Assembly: GCF_039530945.1 (NCBI RefSeq)
Contig: NZ_BAAAPC010000002.1
Location: 124,001 to 188,000 of the forward strand
Length of the DNA: 64,000 nt
From: Nocardiopsis_C rhodophaea
Lineage (GTDB): Bacteria > Actinomycetota > Actinomycetes > Streptosporangiales > Streptosporangiaceae
Direction of reading: 5' to 3'
In this document: one piece after another, positions 36,801-45,159 of the stretch
How the letters are laid out: every line of letters begins with the position of its first letter
Position numbering within the stretch: the stretch's first letter is position 1
Translations under genes and position numbers: made by a program
The notes under the pieces: model-generated
What the model was told of the DNA's origin: nothing
Database searches by the model: none
What the model saw: the letters and a program-made list of their open reading frames with translations, nothing else

Positions 36801-38288
36801 GTGAACGCACCGTCCAGATCCACAGCACTGCAGTCACCCTCGGCGCACAGCGGAGGTTTCAAGGCACGCCTCGACGGCTACTTCGGGGTGTCGGTCCGGG
36901 GCTCGAACTTCCCCCGGGAGATCCGCGGCGGCATGGCGACCTTCTTCGCCATGGCCTACATCGTCGTCCTCAACCCCCTGATCATCGGAACCGCGCCGGA
37001 CAAGAACGGCGACACCCTGGGCATCCCCCAGGTCGCGGCCGTGACGGCGCTGGTGGCGGGGATCGTCTGCGTCCTGATGGGCGTCGTCAGCCGCTACCCC
37101 TTCGCCATCGCGGCGGGCATGGGCCTCAACGCGGTGGTCGCCTATGTCCTTGCCCCGGTGATGACGTGGGCCGACGTCATGGGCCTGCTGATCATCGAGG
37201 GCGCCATCCTGCTGGTCCTCGTGCTCACCGGGTTCCGGACCGCCGTCTTCGCGATCATCCCCGGCGATCTGAAGGCCGCCATCTCGGTCGGCGTGGGCCT
37301 GTTCCTCGCCCTGATCGGCTTCGTGAACGCCGGGTTCGTCCGCCCGGGCGAAGGCACACCGCTCCAACTCGGCACGGGCGGCCTGGACGGCTGGCCGATC
37401 CTCGTCTTCGTCGTCGGGCTACTGCTCACCATCGGGATGATGGTGCGCCGGGTCAAGGGCGCGATGCTCATCGGCATCATCTTCGCGACCATCCTGGGCA
37501 TCGTGCTGGAGACGGTCGGCAGCATCGGCCCGCGTGCGGGCGCGGACGGCGAGGTCGCCAACGAGGTCGGCTGGTCGCTCACGGTCCCCTCGATCCCCAC
37601 CTCCCTCGGCCAGCTGGTGTCCGTCCCGGACCTGAGCCTCGTGGGCCAGTTCGACCTGCTCGGCAGCTGGTCCAGCGCGGGTGTGATCACCGTGGTCATG
37701 CTGCTGTTCACCCTGCTGCTGGCCGACTTCTTCGACACCATGGGCACCATGGTCGGCGTCGCCAACCAGGCCGGGCTGACCGACAAGGACGGCAACATGG
37801 CCCACACGCGCGAGGTGCTCGTCGTCGACGCGATGGGCACGATCCTCGGCGGCGTCGGCTCGGCGTCGGTGAACACGGTCTACGCCGAATCGGCAGCCGG
37901 CGTCGGCGAGGGCGCGCGGACGGGCATCGCCCCGATCGTCACCGGCGCGATGTTCTTCGTGGCCATGTTCTTCACCCCGCTCGTCGGGCTCGTCCCCTTC
38001 GAGGCGGCCACGCCGGTGCTGGTCGTGGTGGGCTTCATGATGATGACTCAGGTCACCCGGATCGACTTCAGCGACCTGGGCATCGGCATCCCGGCCTTCC
38101 TGGCGATCGTGATCATGCCCTACACCTACTCGATCGCCAACGGCATCGGCGCCGCGTTCATCGGCTACGCCTTCATCCGGCTGGTCCAGGGCCGCTGGCG
38201 GGAGCTGAACCCGCTGCTGTGGGTCGTGGTCGCCATCTTCCTGGTGCACTTCGCCGAGTCGCCGATCAAGGCGGTCCTGGGGATCTAG
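36801..38288 (+). CDS. NCS2-family guanine/hypoxanthine permease (AzgA-like)
   Basis: A 495-residue inner-membrane importer for purine bases driven by proton symport. Family motifs: GGMATFFAMAYIVVLNP (about 44), AAGMGLNAVVAY (about 100, substrate-binding helix), TLLLADFFDTMGTMVGVA (about 305) and SASVNTVYAESAAGVGEGARTG-like region (about 355), all typical of the AzgA branch. Start GTG 36801 gives a short polar N-terminus. No purine riboswitch motif was seen in the leader. Confidence 0.9.
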   Translation: MNAPSRSTALQSPSAHSGGFKARLDGYFGVSVRGSNFPREIRGGMATFFAMAYIVVLNPLIIGTAPDKNGDTLGIPQVAAVTALVAGIVCVLMGVVSRYPFAIAAGMGLNAVVAYVLAPVMTWADVMGLLIIEGAILLVLVLTGFRTAVFAIIPGDLKAAISVGVGLFLALIGFVNAGFVRPGEGTPLQLGTGGLDGWPILVFVVGLLLTIGMMVRRVKGAMLIGIIFATILGIVLETVGSIGPRAGADGEVANEVGWSLTVPSIPTSLGQLVSVPDLSLVGQFDLLGSWSSAGVITVVMLLFTLLLADFFDTMGTMVGVANQAGLTDKDGNMAHTREVLVVDAMGTILGGVGSASVNTVYAESAAGVGEGARTGIAPIVTGAMFFVAMFFTPLVGLVPFEAATPVLVVVGFMMMTQVTRIDFSDLGIGIPAFLAIVIMPYTYSIANGIGAAFIGYAFIRLVQGRWRELNPLLWVVVAIFLVHFAESPIKAVLGI

Positions 38289-38538
38289 GCGGCGGTTGGG
38301 CCCTGCGGCCGCTGGGCGGCCTTGTCGGCGATCAGTCCCCCTGCCGCACCCCGTGATAATCACGGCGAACGTCGTTGATTCTGCCCGATTCGCCCTCGCG
38401 AACCCCGCGATCATCCCGCGGAGCGCGGGGCAGTCCGGGCAAAAGCGTGCGCGGGGTGGCCGCTTCTCCGCAGCGAAGGGAAACCCGGTCAGCCGTGATC
38501 CCCGGGGGAACCGCGGGAGAAATAGGGTGCGGCGCGAC

Positions 38539-38572
38539 ATCGTTAGCAAAGGTAATGAGTGATGCTAATGAT
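38539..38572 (+). promoter_or_regulatory. Inverted repeat over the marR start, candidate MarR operator
   Basis: ATCGTTAGCA (38539-38548) and TGCTAATGAT (38563-38572) form 10-base arms with one mismatch and a 14-base spacer. The repeat covers all the candidate start codons (GTG 38559, ATG 38562, ATG 38568), which suits autorepression of the marR-MFS operon. Confidence 0.5.
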
Positions 38573-39017
38573 TCGATCACCTCTCTCCCAGCAGACCCGG
38601 ACGGACGCCGGGCTGGCGGCGGTGCTCCGGGTGGCGGTGGGGCGGCTGGCGCGGAGGCTGCGGGCGCAGCGTCCCGACGCGAGCCTGTCGCTCGGGCAGG
38701 GCGCCGTCCTGTTCACCCTCGCGCGGCACGGGCAGATGACCCCCGGTGCGCTGGCCGAGCACGAGAAAGTGCAGCCGCCGTCGATGACCCGGATCATCGC
38801 GGCGCTGGAGGCACGCTCGCTGGTCCGCCGGACGCCCCACCCGGACGATCGCCGACAGCAGCTGGTGGACCTCACCGACGAGGGTCGGGCCGTGGTTCGG
38901 GAGGATCAGCGCAGCCGCGAGATGTGGCTGGCGCGGCGCCTGGCCGAGCTGCCGCCCGAGGACAAGGAGACGCTGCGCGCCGCCGCCCGGATCCTGGAAC
39001 GGCTGAGCCAGGCGTGA
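38559..39017 (+). CDS. MarR-family transcriptional regulator
   Basis: A 152-residue winged-helix repressor. DNA-binding region: LSLGQGAVLFTLARHGQMTP, ALAEHEKVQPPSMTRIIAAL, and the wing RTPHPDDRRQQLVDLTDEGR with the conserved DxRxxxV/L pattern. The start may be GTG 38559 or one of two ATGs within nine bases. Its stop overlaps the GTG of the MFS transporter gene (GTGA), so regulator and exporter are co-translated; release by a transported compound is the expected logic. Confidence 0.9.
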   Translation: MMLMIRSPLSQQTRTDAGLAAVLRVAVGRLARRLRAQRPDASLSLGQGAVLFTLARHGQMTPGALAEHEKVQPPSMTRIIAALEARSLVRRTPHPDDRRQQLVDLTDEGRAVVREDQRSREMWLARRLAELPPEDKETLRAAARILERLSQA

Positions 39018-40471
39018 CGGGCGCGGTCGACGGGACCGCCCCCGCCCCTGTCGCATCGGCGGAGTCCGCGGGCTGCGCCGATGCTCCTTCATTACCGGCC
39101 GCGGCCCGGACCAGTGCCCTGGCGGAGGGCGACAGCGCGAGCCCGGGGGAGGAGGCCCGGTTCCCCGCGCCCGGGCGTCCCGCTTCGGGGTCCCGCTCGG
39201 GGACCGGGATGTTCCGCTCGCTGGCCAACCGCAACTACCGGCTGTTCATCTCCGGCCAGGTCGTCTCCAACACCGGCACCTGGATGCAGCGCATCGCCCA
39301 GGACTGGCTGGTACTGGCGCTTAGCGACGGCAGCGGAGTCGCCCTGGGCATCACCACCGCCCTGCAGTTTTTGCCCATGATGCTGCTGGGCCTGTGGGGC
39401 GGGACGCTCGTCGACCGCATGTCCAAGCGCCGCCTGCTCATCGGGACGCAGGCCGCCATGGGCCTACTGGCTCTCGGCCTCGGCGTACTCACCGTCGCGG
39501 GCTACGCGCAGGTGTGGCACGTCTACCTCTTCGCCCTCGCCCTCGGAGCGGTCACCGTCCTGGACAACCCGGCTCGCCAGTCGTTTGTCGAGGAGATGGT
39601 CGGCCGCCGCGACCTGCCCAACGCCGTCGCTCTGAACAGCGCGAGCTTCCAGCTGGGGAGGGTCGCCGGACCCGCCATCGCCGGGCTGATGATCGCCGCC
39701 GTCGGCAGCGGCGTGGTCTTCCTCGTCAACGCGGTGTCGTTCGCGGGGGTCATCCTCGGCCTGGCGCTGATGCGCCCGACTGAGCTGCACGTCACCGAAT
39801 CGGTCCCGCGCGCCAAGGGTCAGATCCGGGAAGGGCTCAGCTACATCCTGGGCCGCCCCGACCTGCTCCTGCTGCTCGGCATGACCGCGTTCGTCCAGCT
39901 CTTCGGCGCCAACGTGCAGAACCAGATCGCGCTGATCACCAAGAACGAGTTCGAGACCGGCCCCGCCCCCTACGGGATCGCGGCCGCCGCGCTCGCTGTG
40001 GGCGCCCTGACCGGGGCGCTGCTGGCGGCCCGCAGGGAGCGGCCCCGGCTCAGCGTCATCCTGGCCGGCGCCTCCGTGTTCGGCGCCCTCCAGATCGTGG
40101 CCTCGCTGATGCCGGGCTACCTGGGGTTCGTGCTGGTGCTCTTCCCCACGGGCATGGCGTTCATGACGTGGACCACCTCCCTCAACGCGCACTTCCAGCT
40201 CAGTGTCGACCCGGCGCTGCGGGGCCGGGTCATGGCCATCTACATGCTCTTCTTCCTCGGTATGACGCCGGTTGGGGCGCCCATCGTGGGATTCCTCGCC
40301 GACGTGTTCGGTCCCCGGACCGGACTCGCGCTCGGCGGGACGGTGAGCGTGGCCGTTGTGCTCCTCGTCGCCGTGCTGCTGGCGCAGCGGCTGGGCGTAC
40401 GGGTCCGGCTGAGCCCCGCGTGCCGTCCGTTCCTTCGGGTCACCCGGGCCCCGGCGGCAGAGGACGCCTGA
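39014..40471 (+). CDS. MFS transporter (EntS/MFS_3-like exporter)
   Basis: A 485-residue major facilitator with about twelve membrane segments after a polar, Ala/Gly-rich N-terminus. Motifs: RNYRLFISGQVVSNTGTWMQ at the first helix, GGTLVDRMSKRRLLIGTQ (loop 2-3 signature), DNPARQSFVEEMVGRRDLPN. These are typical of the MFS_3 branch that includes the enterobactin exporter EntS. GTG 39014 overlaps the marR stop; an ATG at 39208 directly before FRSLANRNYRL is the alternative start. Probably exports the ligand sensed by the MarR protein. Confidence 0.87.
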   Translation: MTGAVDGTAPAPVASAESAGCADAPSLPAAARTSALAEGDSASPGEEARFPAPGRPASGSRSGTGMFRSLANRNYRLFISGQVVSNTGTWMQRIAQDWLVLALSDGSGVALGITTALQFLPMMLLGLWGGTLVDRMSKRRLLIGTQAAMGLLALGLGVLTVAGYAQVWHVYLFALALGAVTVLDNPARQSFVEEMVGRRDLPNAVALNSASFQLGRVAGPAIAGLMIAAVGSGVVFLVNAVSFAGVILGLALMRPTELHVTESVPRAKGQIREGLSYILGRPDLLLLLGMTAFVQLFGANVQNQIALITKNEFETGPAPYGIAAAALAVGALTGALLAARRERPRLSVILAGASVFGALQIVASLMPGYLGFVLVLFPTGMAFMTWTTSLNAHFQLSVDPALRGRVMAIYMLFFLGMTPVGAPIVGFLADVFGPRTGLALGGTVSVAVVLLVAVLLAQRLGVRVRLSPACRPFLRVTRAPAAEDA

Positions 40472-40610
40472 CCCTTCCCGCCACTCCGACGTTCCCGGGC
40501 GCCCCTGGCGCGCCGAAACGGCACCGAGGCGCGGGAAAGCGTTCCAGGTGGGAACAAAAAGGGCAGATAACGCCCGATCAGCGGCGGCGGCGACCCGATG
40601 GAGGTGGCGG

Positions 40611-41159
40611 ATGCGGCTTTTCCTCGCGATCGATCCCCCGGACGACCTGCTGGAGCGTGTGGCCGAGGCGGCCCACGCGCTCCGGTCCGACGGTGACGGG
40701 CTGCGCTGGAGCCAGCCCGCCGACTGGCACCTCACCCTCGTCTTCCTCGGTGAGATCTCCGACGAGCGGCGGTCGCTCCTGGAGCAGCGCTTCGCCGCCG
40801 AGCTCCGGCACCATCAGCCCCTCTCCCTCGCGGTGCGCGGGGCGGGCACCTTCCCCGGCGACGACACCCGGGCGCGCGTGTTGTGGGCGGGGTTCGAGGG
40901 CGACATCGGCGCGCTCGGCCGCCTCGCCGCTGACCTGCGCCGCGTCGCCCGCAAGTCCGGGGTGCCGATCGAGCACCGTCCCTACGTGCCGCACCTCACG
41001 CTCGCGCGCAGCCGCGTCCCCGCCGACGTCAGCCGCCACCGCTGGGTCCTGCGCTCCCTGGCCACTCCGTTCTGGACGGCGGACAGCGTACGGCTGCTCC
41101 AGACCATCCCCGGCGGGTCTCCCCGGTACCGAACCGTCGCCACCTGGCCATTAGGCTGA
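40611..41159 (+). CDS. thpR: RNA 2',3'-cyclic phosphodiesterase (2H family)
   Basis: A 182-residue two-histidine phosphoesterase that opens 2',3'-cyclic phosphates at RNA ends. The paired catalytic motifs are present: WHLTLVFLG (about residue 42) and PHLTLARSR (about residue 129). N-terminus MRLFLAIDPPDDLL matches the LigT/ThpR family. ATG 40611 follows GGAGGTGG. The small membrane-peptide gene downstream starts 43 bases later. Confidence 0.9.
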   Translation: MRLFLAIDPPDDLLERVAEAAHALRSDGDGLRWSQPADWHLTLVFLGEISDERRSLLEQRFAAELRHHQPLSLAVRGAGTFPGDDTRARVLWAGFEGDIGALGRLAADLRRVARKSGVPIEHRPYVPHLTLARSRVPADVSRHRWVLRSLATPFWTADSVRLLQTIPGGSPRYRTVATWPLG

Positions 41160-41202
41160 AACGGCCCCGCACACCCCACAGCAGACGAGTAAGGCCGGAC
41201 CA

Positions 41203-41301
41203 ATGAGCATGCTCACCAACAACCGCAAGCAGCGCTGGCTCCTGCCCGTTGTGCTCGCGGCGATCATGCTCATCGTCGTGGTCGGCTCGCTGCTGGGCTG
41301 A
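41203..41301 (+). CDS. 32-residue single-helix membrane peptide
   Basis: ATG 41203 to TGA 41301 encodes a basic N-terminus (MSMLTNNRKQRW) followed by one strongly hydrophobic helix (LLPVVLAAIMLIVVVGSLLG). AAGG lies about eight bases upstream. Charge pattern (positive inside) and tight spacing behind thpR support a real gene. No family recognised. Confidence 0.6.
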   Translation: MSMLTNNRKQRWLLPVVLAAIMLIVVVGSLLG

Positions 41302-41385
41302 CGGCGGCACGGTCGCGCCGACCCCCTGCCGCTGCCCGCGGCCGCCGCGGCCGCCGCGGACCACCGGCCAGCCGCGCGCCGTGCC

Positions 41386-42111
41386 TCAGGCCGTGGCCGC
41401 GACACGCGCGACCGCACGGGCGACAAGGTCGGCGTTGTCCGCCGCCTCCGCGCCCTCCGGTGTGCGCAGCGTGTCCTCCAGTCCGATGCGGATGTCGTGC
41501 CCGGCCTCGATCGCGGCGTCGAGCACCGGCCAGGCCGTGTCGTCCTGCCCGTGCAGCAGCCGCGGAAGCTCGATACCGGCACGGTCGAGGATGGCGGCGA
41601 TGGCCGACGCGTTCTCCAGCGCCGCCTGGGTTGTGGCCTGCGTGGGCTCGATGAGGACCGCGCTGAACTCCTCGGCCAGGCCGCTGGCGGCCAGAATGCG
41701 GGCCGCCTCGACCGTCCACACCCCGGCCTCGACCCGCACCCGGCGGTCCAGCAGGAGTCGGGCGACCTCCACCGACCCGGGCTCGTGCAGGTTCACCGTG
41801 GCCGAGTCCGGCAGCGCGCCCCAGCGCTGCACGACGTCGTAGCGGCGCCATGGGTCGGGTTCGGCCGAGAGGGCGGTGGTCACACTGATCGGCACCCCCG
41901 GGACGGCCGCGCGCAGGCGCTCCAGCAGCGGCGTGAGGACCTGGGGATCCAGTGCTTCGGCGCCCCGCTTGTCCCGCGGGTGGACATGGATCTCGTCGGC
42001 GCCGCTGTCCACGGCCGCGCGGGCATCCTCGGCTACCTGGTCCATCGAGATCGGCAGGGCGGGATGCGCACCCGGACGGCGGTCACCGTTGAGGCAGGCG
42101 ACGATTCGCAT
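41386..42111 (-). CDS. BKACE-family (DUF849) 3-keto acid cleavage enzyme
   Basis: A 241-residue TIM-barrel protein resembling beta-keto acid cleavage enzymes such as Kce, which use zinc and acetyl-CoA to cleave 3-keto acids. Visible landmarks are VACLNG at strand 1, GADEIHVHPRD (His-x-His metal ligands), NLHEPGSVEVARLLL, the EAGVWT strand, and ENASAIAAILDRAGI. It is somewhat shorter than typical family members (about 270-300), so substrate assignment is uncertain. ATG 42111 follows AGAGGAAG. Confidence 0.75.
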   Translation of the reverse strand: MRIVACLNGDRRPGAHPALPISMDQVAEDARAAVDSGADEIHVHPRDKRGAEALDPQVLTPLLERLRAAVPGVPISVTTALSAEPDPWRRYDVVQRWGALPDSATVNLHEPGSVEVARLLLDRRVRVEAGVWTVEAARILAASGLAEEFSAVLIEPTQATTQAALENASAIAAILDRAGIELPRLLHGQDDTAWPVLDAAIEAGHDIRIGLEDTLRTPEGAEAADNADLVARAVARVAATA

Positions 42112-42211
42112 GGTCTTCCTCTCGCCTCGGGTGCTCGTCGTATGCGGAGCATGCCCACAAGGCGTGGGTTGCAAGCCATGGTGCTTGCGGTGCGATGGGA
42201 AGATAGCGGAC

Positions 42212-43270
42212 ATGAGGAAACGCGCCGTGCTGGCCCTCCCCATCATCTGCGCGGTGTTCTCCGCGACGCCCGGCGCCGCTGACGTCACCCCCGCACCGTC
42301 CGGACCCTCGCCGGAGGAGTCGGGCGGCAGGAACGTCCCCGAAGGCTCCGAGATCCGCTTCCGCATCGACGACCCGCGGATCCGGGAGTCCAGCGGCCTG
42401 GCGGCGTCCCGGCGGCACGAGGGCGTGTTCTGGACCCACAACGACAGCGGCGACTACGGGCCCGAGATCTACGCGGTCGACGAGGACGGACGCGTGCTCG
42501 CGACGGTCACCCTGACCGGGGACGGTGTGGAAGCGCGCGACTGGGAGGCCATCGCGATCGGCGAGGACGACGACGGCACACCCGCGATCTACGTCGGGGA
42601 CATCGGCGACAATTTCAACGGCGGCTGGCCGAACGTCCGCGTCTACCGGATTCCCGAACCCGCGCGGCTCACCGACCAGGCCATCGCGGCAACGACGTTC
42701 ACCTTCACCTATGAGGACGGTGGCCGCGACGCCGAAGGCATGATGATCGACCCGCGCGACAACCGGCTCTACGTCATCAGCAAGGAGATCGGCGGGGGTG
42801 TCTACGCGGCCCCGGACGCCCTCGACCCCGAGGGCGGCAACACCCTCACCCGCATCGACTCCGCCCCGCTGTACCCCACCGACGCCGCCTTCGCCCCCGA
42901 CGGCTCCCAGTACGCCATCCGCACCTACTGGGGCGCCACCATCTACGACGCCACCGACGGGGTCGACGGCCGGATCGTCGACCGGATCAGCCTCCCCAAG
43001 ACGGAGCAGGGCGAATCCCTGACCTACCTCCCGGACGGCAGCGGCCTGCTGGCGGGCTCGGAGGGCGCCTCCAGCCCGGTCTGGTACGTCCCGCTGGCCG
43101 GTCTCGCCTCCGCGGCCCCCGAGCCCTCCGGTAGCCCGGACTCACCCGAGGCCGAGCAATCTCCCACCGAGGCGGAGTCAGGCGGCGGCGCCGCCCTCCT
43201 CATCGGCTCGGGCGTCGTGGTCGCCGCGGTGCTCATCGCGGGCATCGTCATCCTGGTCCGACGGAGCTGA
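42212..43270 (+). CDS. Secreted, membrane-anchored propeller-like protein
   Basis: A 352-residue protein with a signal peptide (MRKRAVLALPIICAVFSATP), a Pro/Ser-rich spacer, an about 250-residue extracellular region with repeated Asp/Gly-rich strands (HNDSGDYGPEIYAVDEDGRV, AIYVGDIGDNFN, DAEGMMIDPRDNRLYVISKE), a Pro/Ser/Glu linker and a C-terminal transmembrane helix followed by VRRS. The strand repeats suggest a beta-propeller. No enzyme motif recognised. Confidence 0.78.
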   Translation: MRKRAVLALPIICAVFSATPGAADVTPAPSGPSPEESGGRNVPEGSEIRFRIDDPRIRESSGLAASRRHEGVFWTHNDSGDYGPEIYAVDEDGRVLATVTLTGDGVEARDWEAIAIGEDDDGTPAIYVGDIGDNFNGGWPNVRVYRIPEPARLTDQAIAATTFTFTYEDGGRDAEGMMIDPRDNRLYVISKEIGGGVYAAPDALDPEGGNTLTRIDSAPLYPTDAAFAPDGSQYAIRTYWGATIYDATDGVDGRIVDRISLPKTEQGESLTYLPDGSGLLAGSEGASSPVWYVPLAGLASAAPEPSGSPDSPEAEQSPTEAESGGGAALLIGSGVVVAAVLIAGIVILVRRS

Positions 43271-43284
43271 CGAAGCCGGCCGAT

Positions 43285-43884
43285 CTACTCCGGACGGGGG
43301 AAGCGCTTGGTGTCCACCTCCAGGTCGAACGGTTCCGGCAGGTAGAGAGGATCGCCGAACCTCACCGTGGTGCGCTTCAGGTATGCGCCGTCCTTGGGGG
43401 TCTCGTAGAGGAAGGATGCCGCTCCTTCTTCCGCCCAGCTGTCAATGAGGAGGTAGAGGGGCACGGGGGCGTGAGCATAGCCCCGAAGCTTTTTCCTGCG
43501 ATCGGCCTCGGCACTGCTCTTCGACACGATCTCGACGACGAGCAGAGCGTCCTCCGCAGGGTGCGGGTTGGAAGGATCACCTTCGACGGCGTCTTCAGGG
43601 ATCACGACGAGATCCGGAATGTACACCTCGCCCAGGGCGGGAATCCCCACACCGAGAGTTTGAAACACGCCAAGGTCGTCCGGCGCTGCCTTCGTGAGGG
43701 TCCTGTGGAGAAGGTGCGCAATGAAGTTATGCGGCTTGGACGGCGGAGCCATTATGGTGATCTTCCCATCGACGATCTCGGCCCGCCAGCCGTCGGGCAC
43801 ATCCAGCTCTAGCCAGGTGCGCAGCAGTTCGTCGGCCTCAAGGAACCCCCCGTCCGGGGTGGCTTCCGCCATAGCAAGACTCAT
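43285..43884 (-). CDS. Uma2-family (DUF820) putative PD-(D/E)XK nuclease
   Basis: A 199-residue protein of the abundant Uma2 family. The nuclease-fold core is visible: EIVDGKITIM, VYIPDLVVIPEDA (catalytic Asp) and ALLVVEIVSKSS (E-x-V-S in place of ExK, usual for this family). C-terminal LKRTTVRFGDPLYLPEPFDL is also typical. ATG 43884 follows GGAGGTGA; the frame opens further upstream without a ribosome site. No partner gene is visible and the biological role of the family is unclear. Confidence 0.85.
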   Translation of the reverse strand: MSLAMAEATPDGGFLEADELLRTWLELDVPDGWRAEIVDGKITIMAPPSKPHNFIAHLLHRTLTKAAPDDLGVFQTLGVGIPALGEVYIPDLVVIPEDAVEGDPSNPHPAEDALLVVEIVSKSSAEADRRKKLRGYAHAPVPLYLLIDSWAEEGAASFLYETPKDGAYLKRTTVRFGDPLYLPEPFDLEVDTKRFPRPE

Positions 43885-44056
43885 TTCGCCACTCACCTCC
43901 GAGCCGGAAGCGTAGTGAACACCGCTCCGGTTTTCCCGTCGTTTCCACAGAATAGAATCAGACCGCGACGAACGCACGGGTCGGGAGTTCGAGCCTCGGA
44001 CTGATCGTGGGTTATATGCCAGCGACGGGACCGTTGCCCGACCCCACCAGGCCGGG

Positions 44057-45064
44057 TCACCCCTCCTGCATGTAGATCTCGCGGGCCAGGAAGGCGTGGC
44101 GGGAGTGGTCGCTGAAGACGCCGTCGACCCCGGTCTGGAAGAAGAGCTCGTACTCGGCGGCGAAGCCGCCGTAGGCCCTGGCGTCGTCGCTGGAGCGGAG
44201 GCTGGCCGGGAGGAAGTGGTTCTCGCTGCGGAAGGTGTAGGGGTGGACGAGGAGCCCAGCCTCGTGGGCGTCGTCGACGAGGGTGGTGGGCTCGGTCAGG
44301 TCGCCGTTGGCGTCGCGGCCGATGATGGAGTTCTTGTTCGGGCCGATGGCGTGGGCGAAGGTCGCCACCTCGGCCAGGCCCTCGGGGGTGAGGTAGCGCT
44401 GCCAGTGCTCCTCGGTGCCCATCAGGAAGACCAGCGGCAGCTCGTTTTCGGCCAGCTTCTTCAGGCTGTCGGCCTCGAAGGACTGCAGGAAGACCGGGAC
44501 CTCCGGCTCCGGTCCCGTCAGGCCGTGCTCGCGCAGGGTCGTGATCAGCGGCGGCTCCAGGTCCAGGCCGATCGAGACGTGGTACGCGGGGTGCTTGGTC
44601 TCCGGGTAGATCCCGATCGGGCGGCCGAGCTCGCCGGTGAGCCGTTTGGCCAGCGCGATGATCTCCTCCAGGGTGGGGATCTCGTACTCACCGTTGTGCG
44701 CGGCGTTATCAGGACGGATGTCGGGGATGCGCTCGGTGGCGCGCAGCGTCTTCAGCTCGTCGAGGGTGAAGTCCTCGGTGAACCAGCCGGTGTGCTCCTC
44801 GCCGTCGATGACCCGGGTGGTGCGGCGATCGGCGAACTCGGCGTGCTCGGCCACGTCGGTGGTCCCGCTGATCTCCGGCTCGTGCCGCGCGACCAAGCGA
44901 CCGTCCTTGGTCGCGACCAGGTCGATCTCGATGAAGTCGCCGCCGACGCGGGCCCCCAGCTCGTAGGAGCCCAGGGTGTGCTCGGGGCGGTGGCCCGAAG
45001 CACCGCGGTGCGAAATGATCTTGATGCTGGGTTCCTGCTTGTTCCTGCGCACAGCCGAATCCAT
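44057..45064 (-). CDS. Glycerophosphodiester phosphodiesterase
   Basis: A 335-residue GDPD TIM barrel that releases glycerol-3-phosphate from deacylated phospholipids. Catalytic motifs: ISHRGASGHRPEHT (His and Arg-Gly, about 18-31), DFIEIDLVATKDGRLVARHE (Glu-x-Asp metal ligands and second His, about 43-62) and YPETKHP (about 150). No signal peptide is visible, so it seems intracellular, unlike GlpQ-type enzymes. A terminator-like hairpin separates it from serC upstream. Confidence 0.92.
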   Translation of the reverse strand: MDSAVRRNKQEPSIKIISHRGASGHRPEHTLGSYELGARVGGDFIEIDLVATKDGRLVARHEPEISGTTDVAEHAEFADRRTTRVIDGEEHTGWFTEDFTLDELKTLRATERIPDIRPDNAAHNGEYEIPTLEEIIALAKRLTGELGRPIGIYPETKHPAYHVSIGLDLEPPLITTLREHGLTGPEPEVPVFLQSFEADSLKKLAENELPLVFLMGTEEHWQRYLTPEGLAEVATFAHAIGPNKNSIIGRDANGDLTEPTTLVDDAHEAGLLVHPYTFRSENHFLPASLRSSDDARAYGGFAAEYELFFQTGVDGVFSDHSRHAFLAREIYMQEG

Positions 45065-45095
45065 CCCCCGCGGGCCCGCAAGCCCGATCTACCCC

Positions 45096-45142
45096 GACAT
45101 GATGATGACCGGCCCAGACGACACCGGACCGGCCATCATGTC
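45096..45142 (-). terminator. Hairpin after serC
   Basis: GACATGATG (45096-45104) with the following GACCGGCC pairs imperfectly with CCGGCCATCATGTC (45129-45142), with a 3-base bulge. It lies between serC and the GDPD gene on the same strand. Confidence 0.5.
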
Positions 45143-45159
45143 TATACGTTTCCCGGCGG

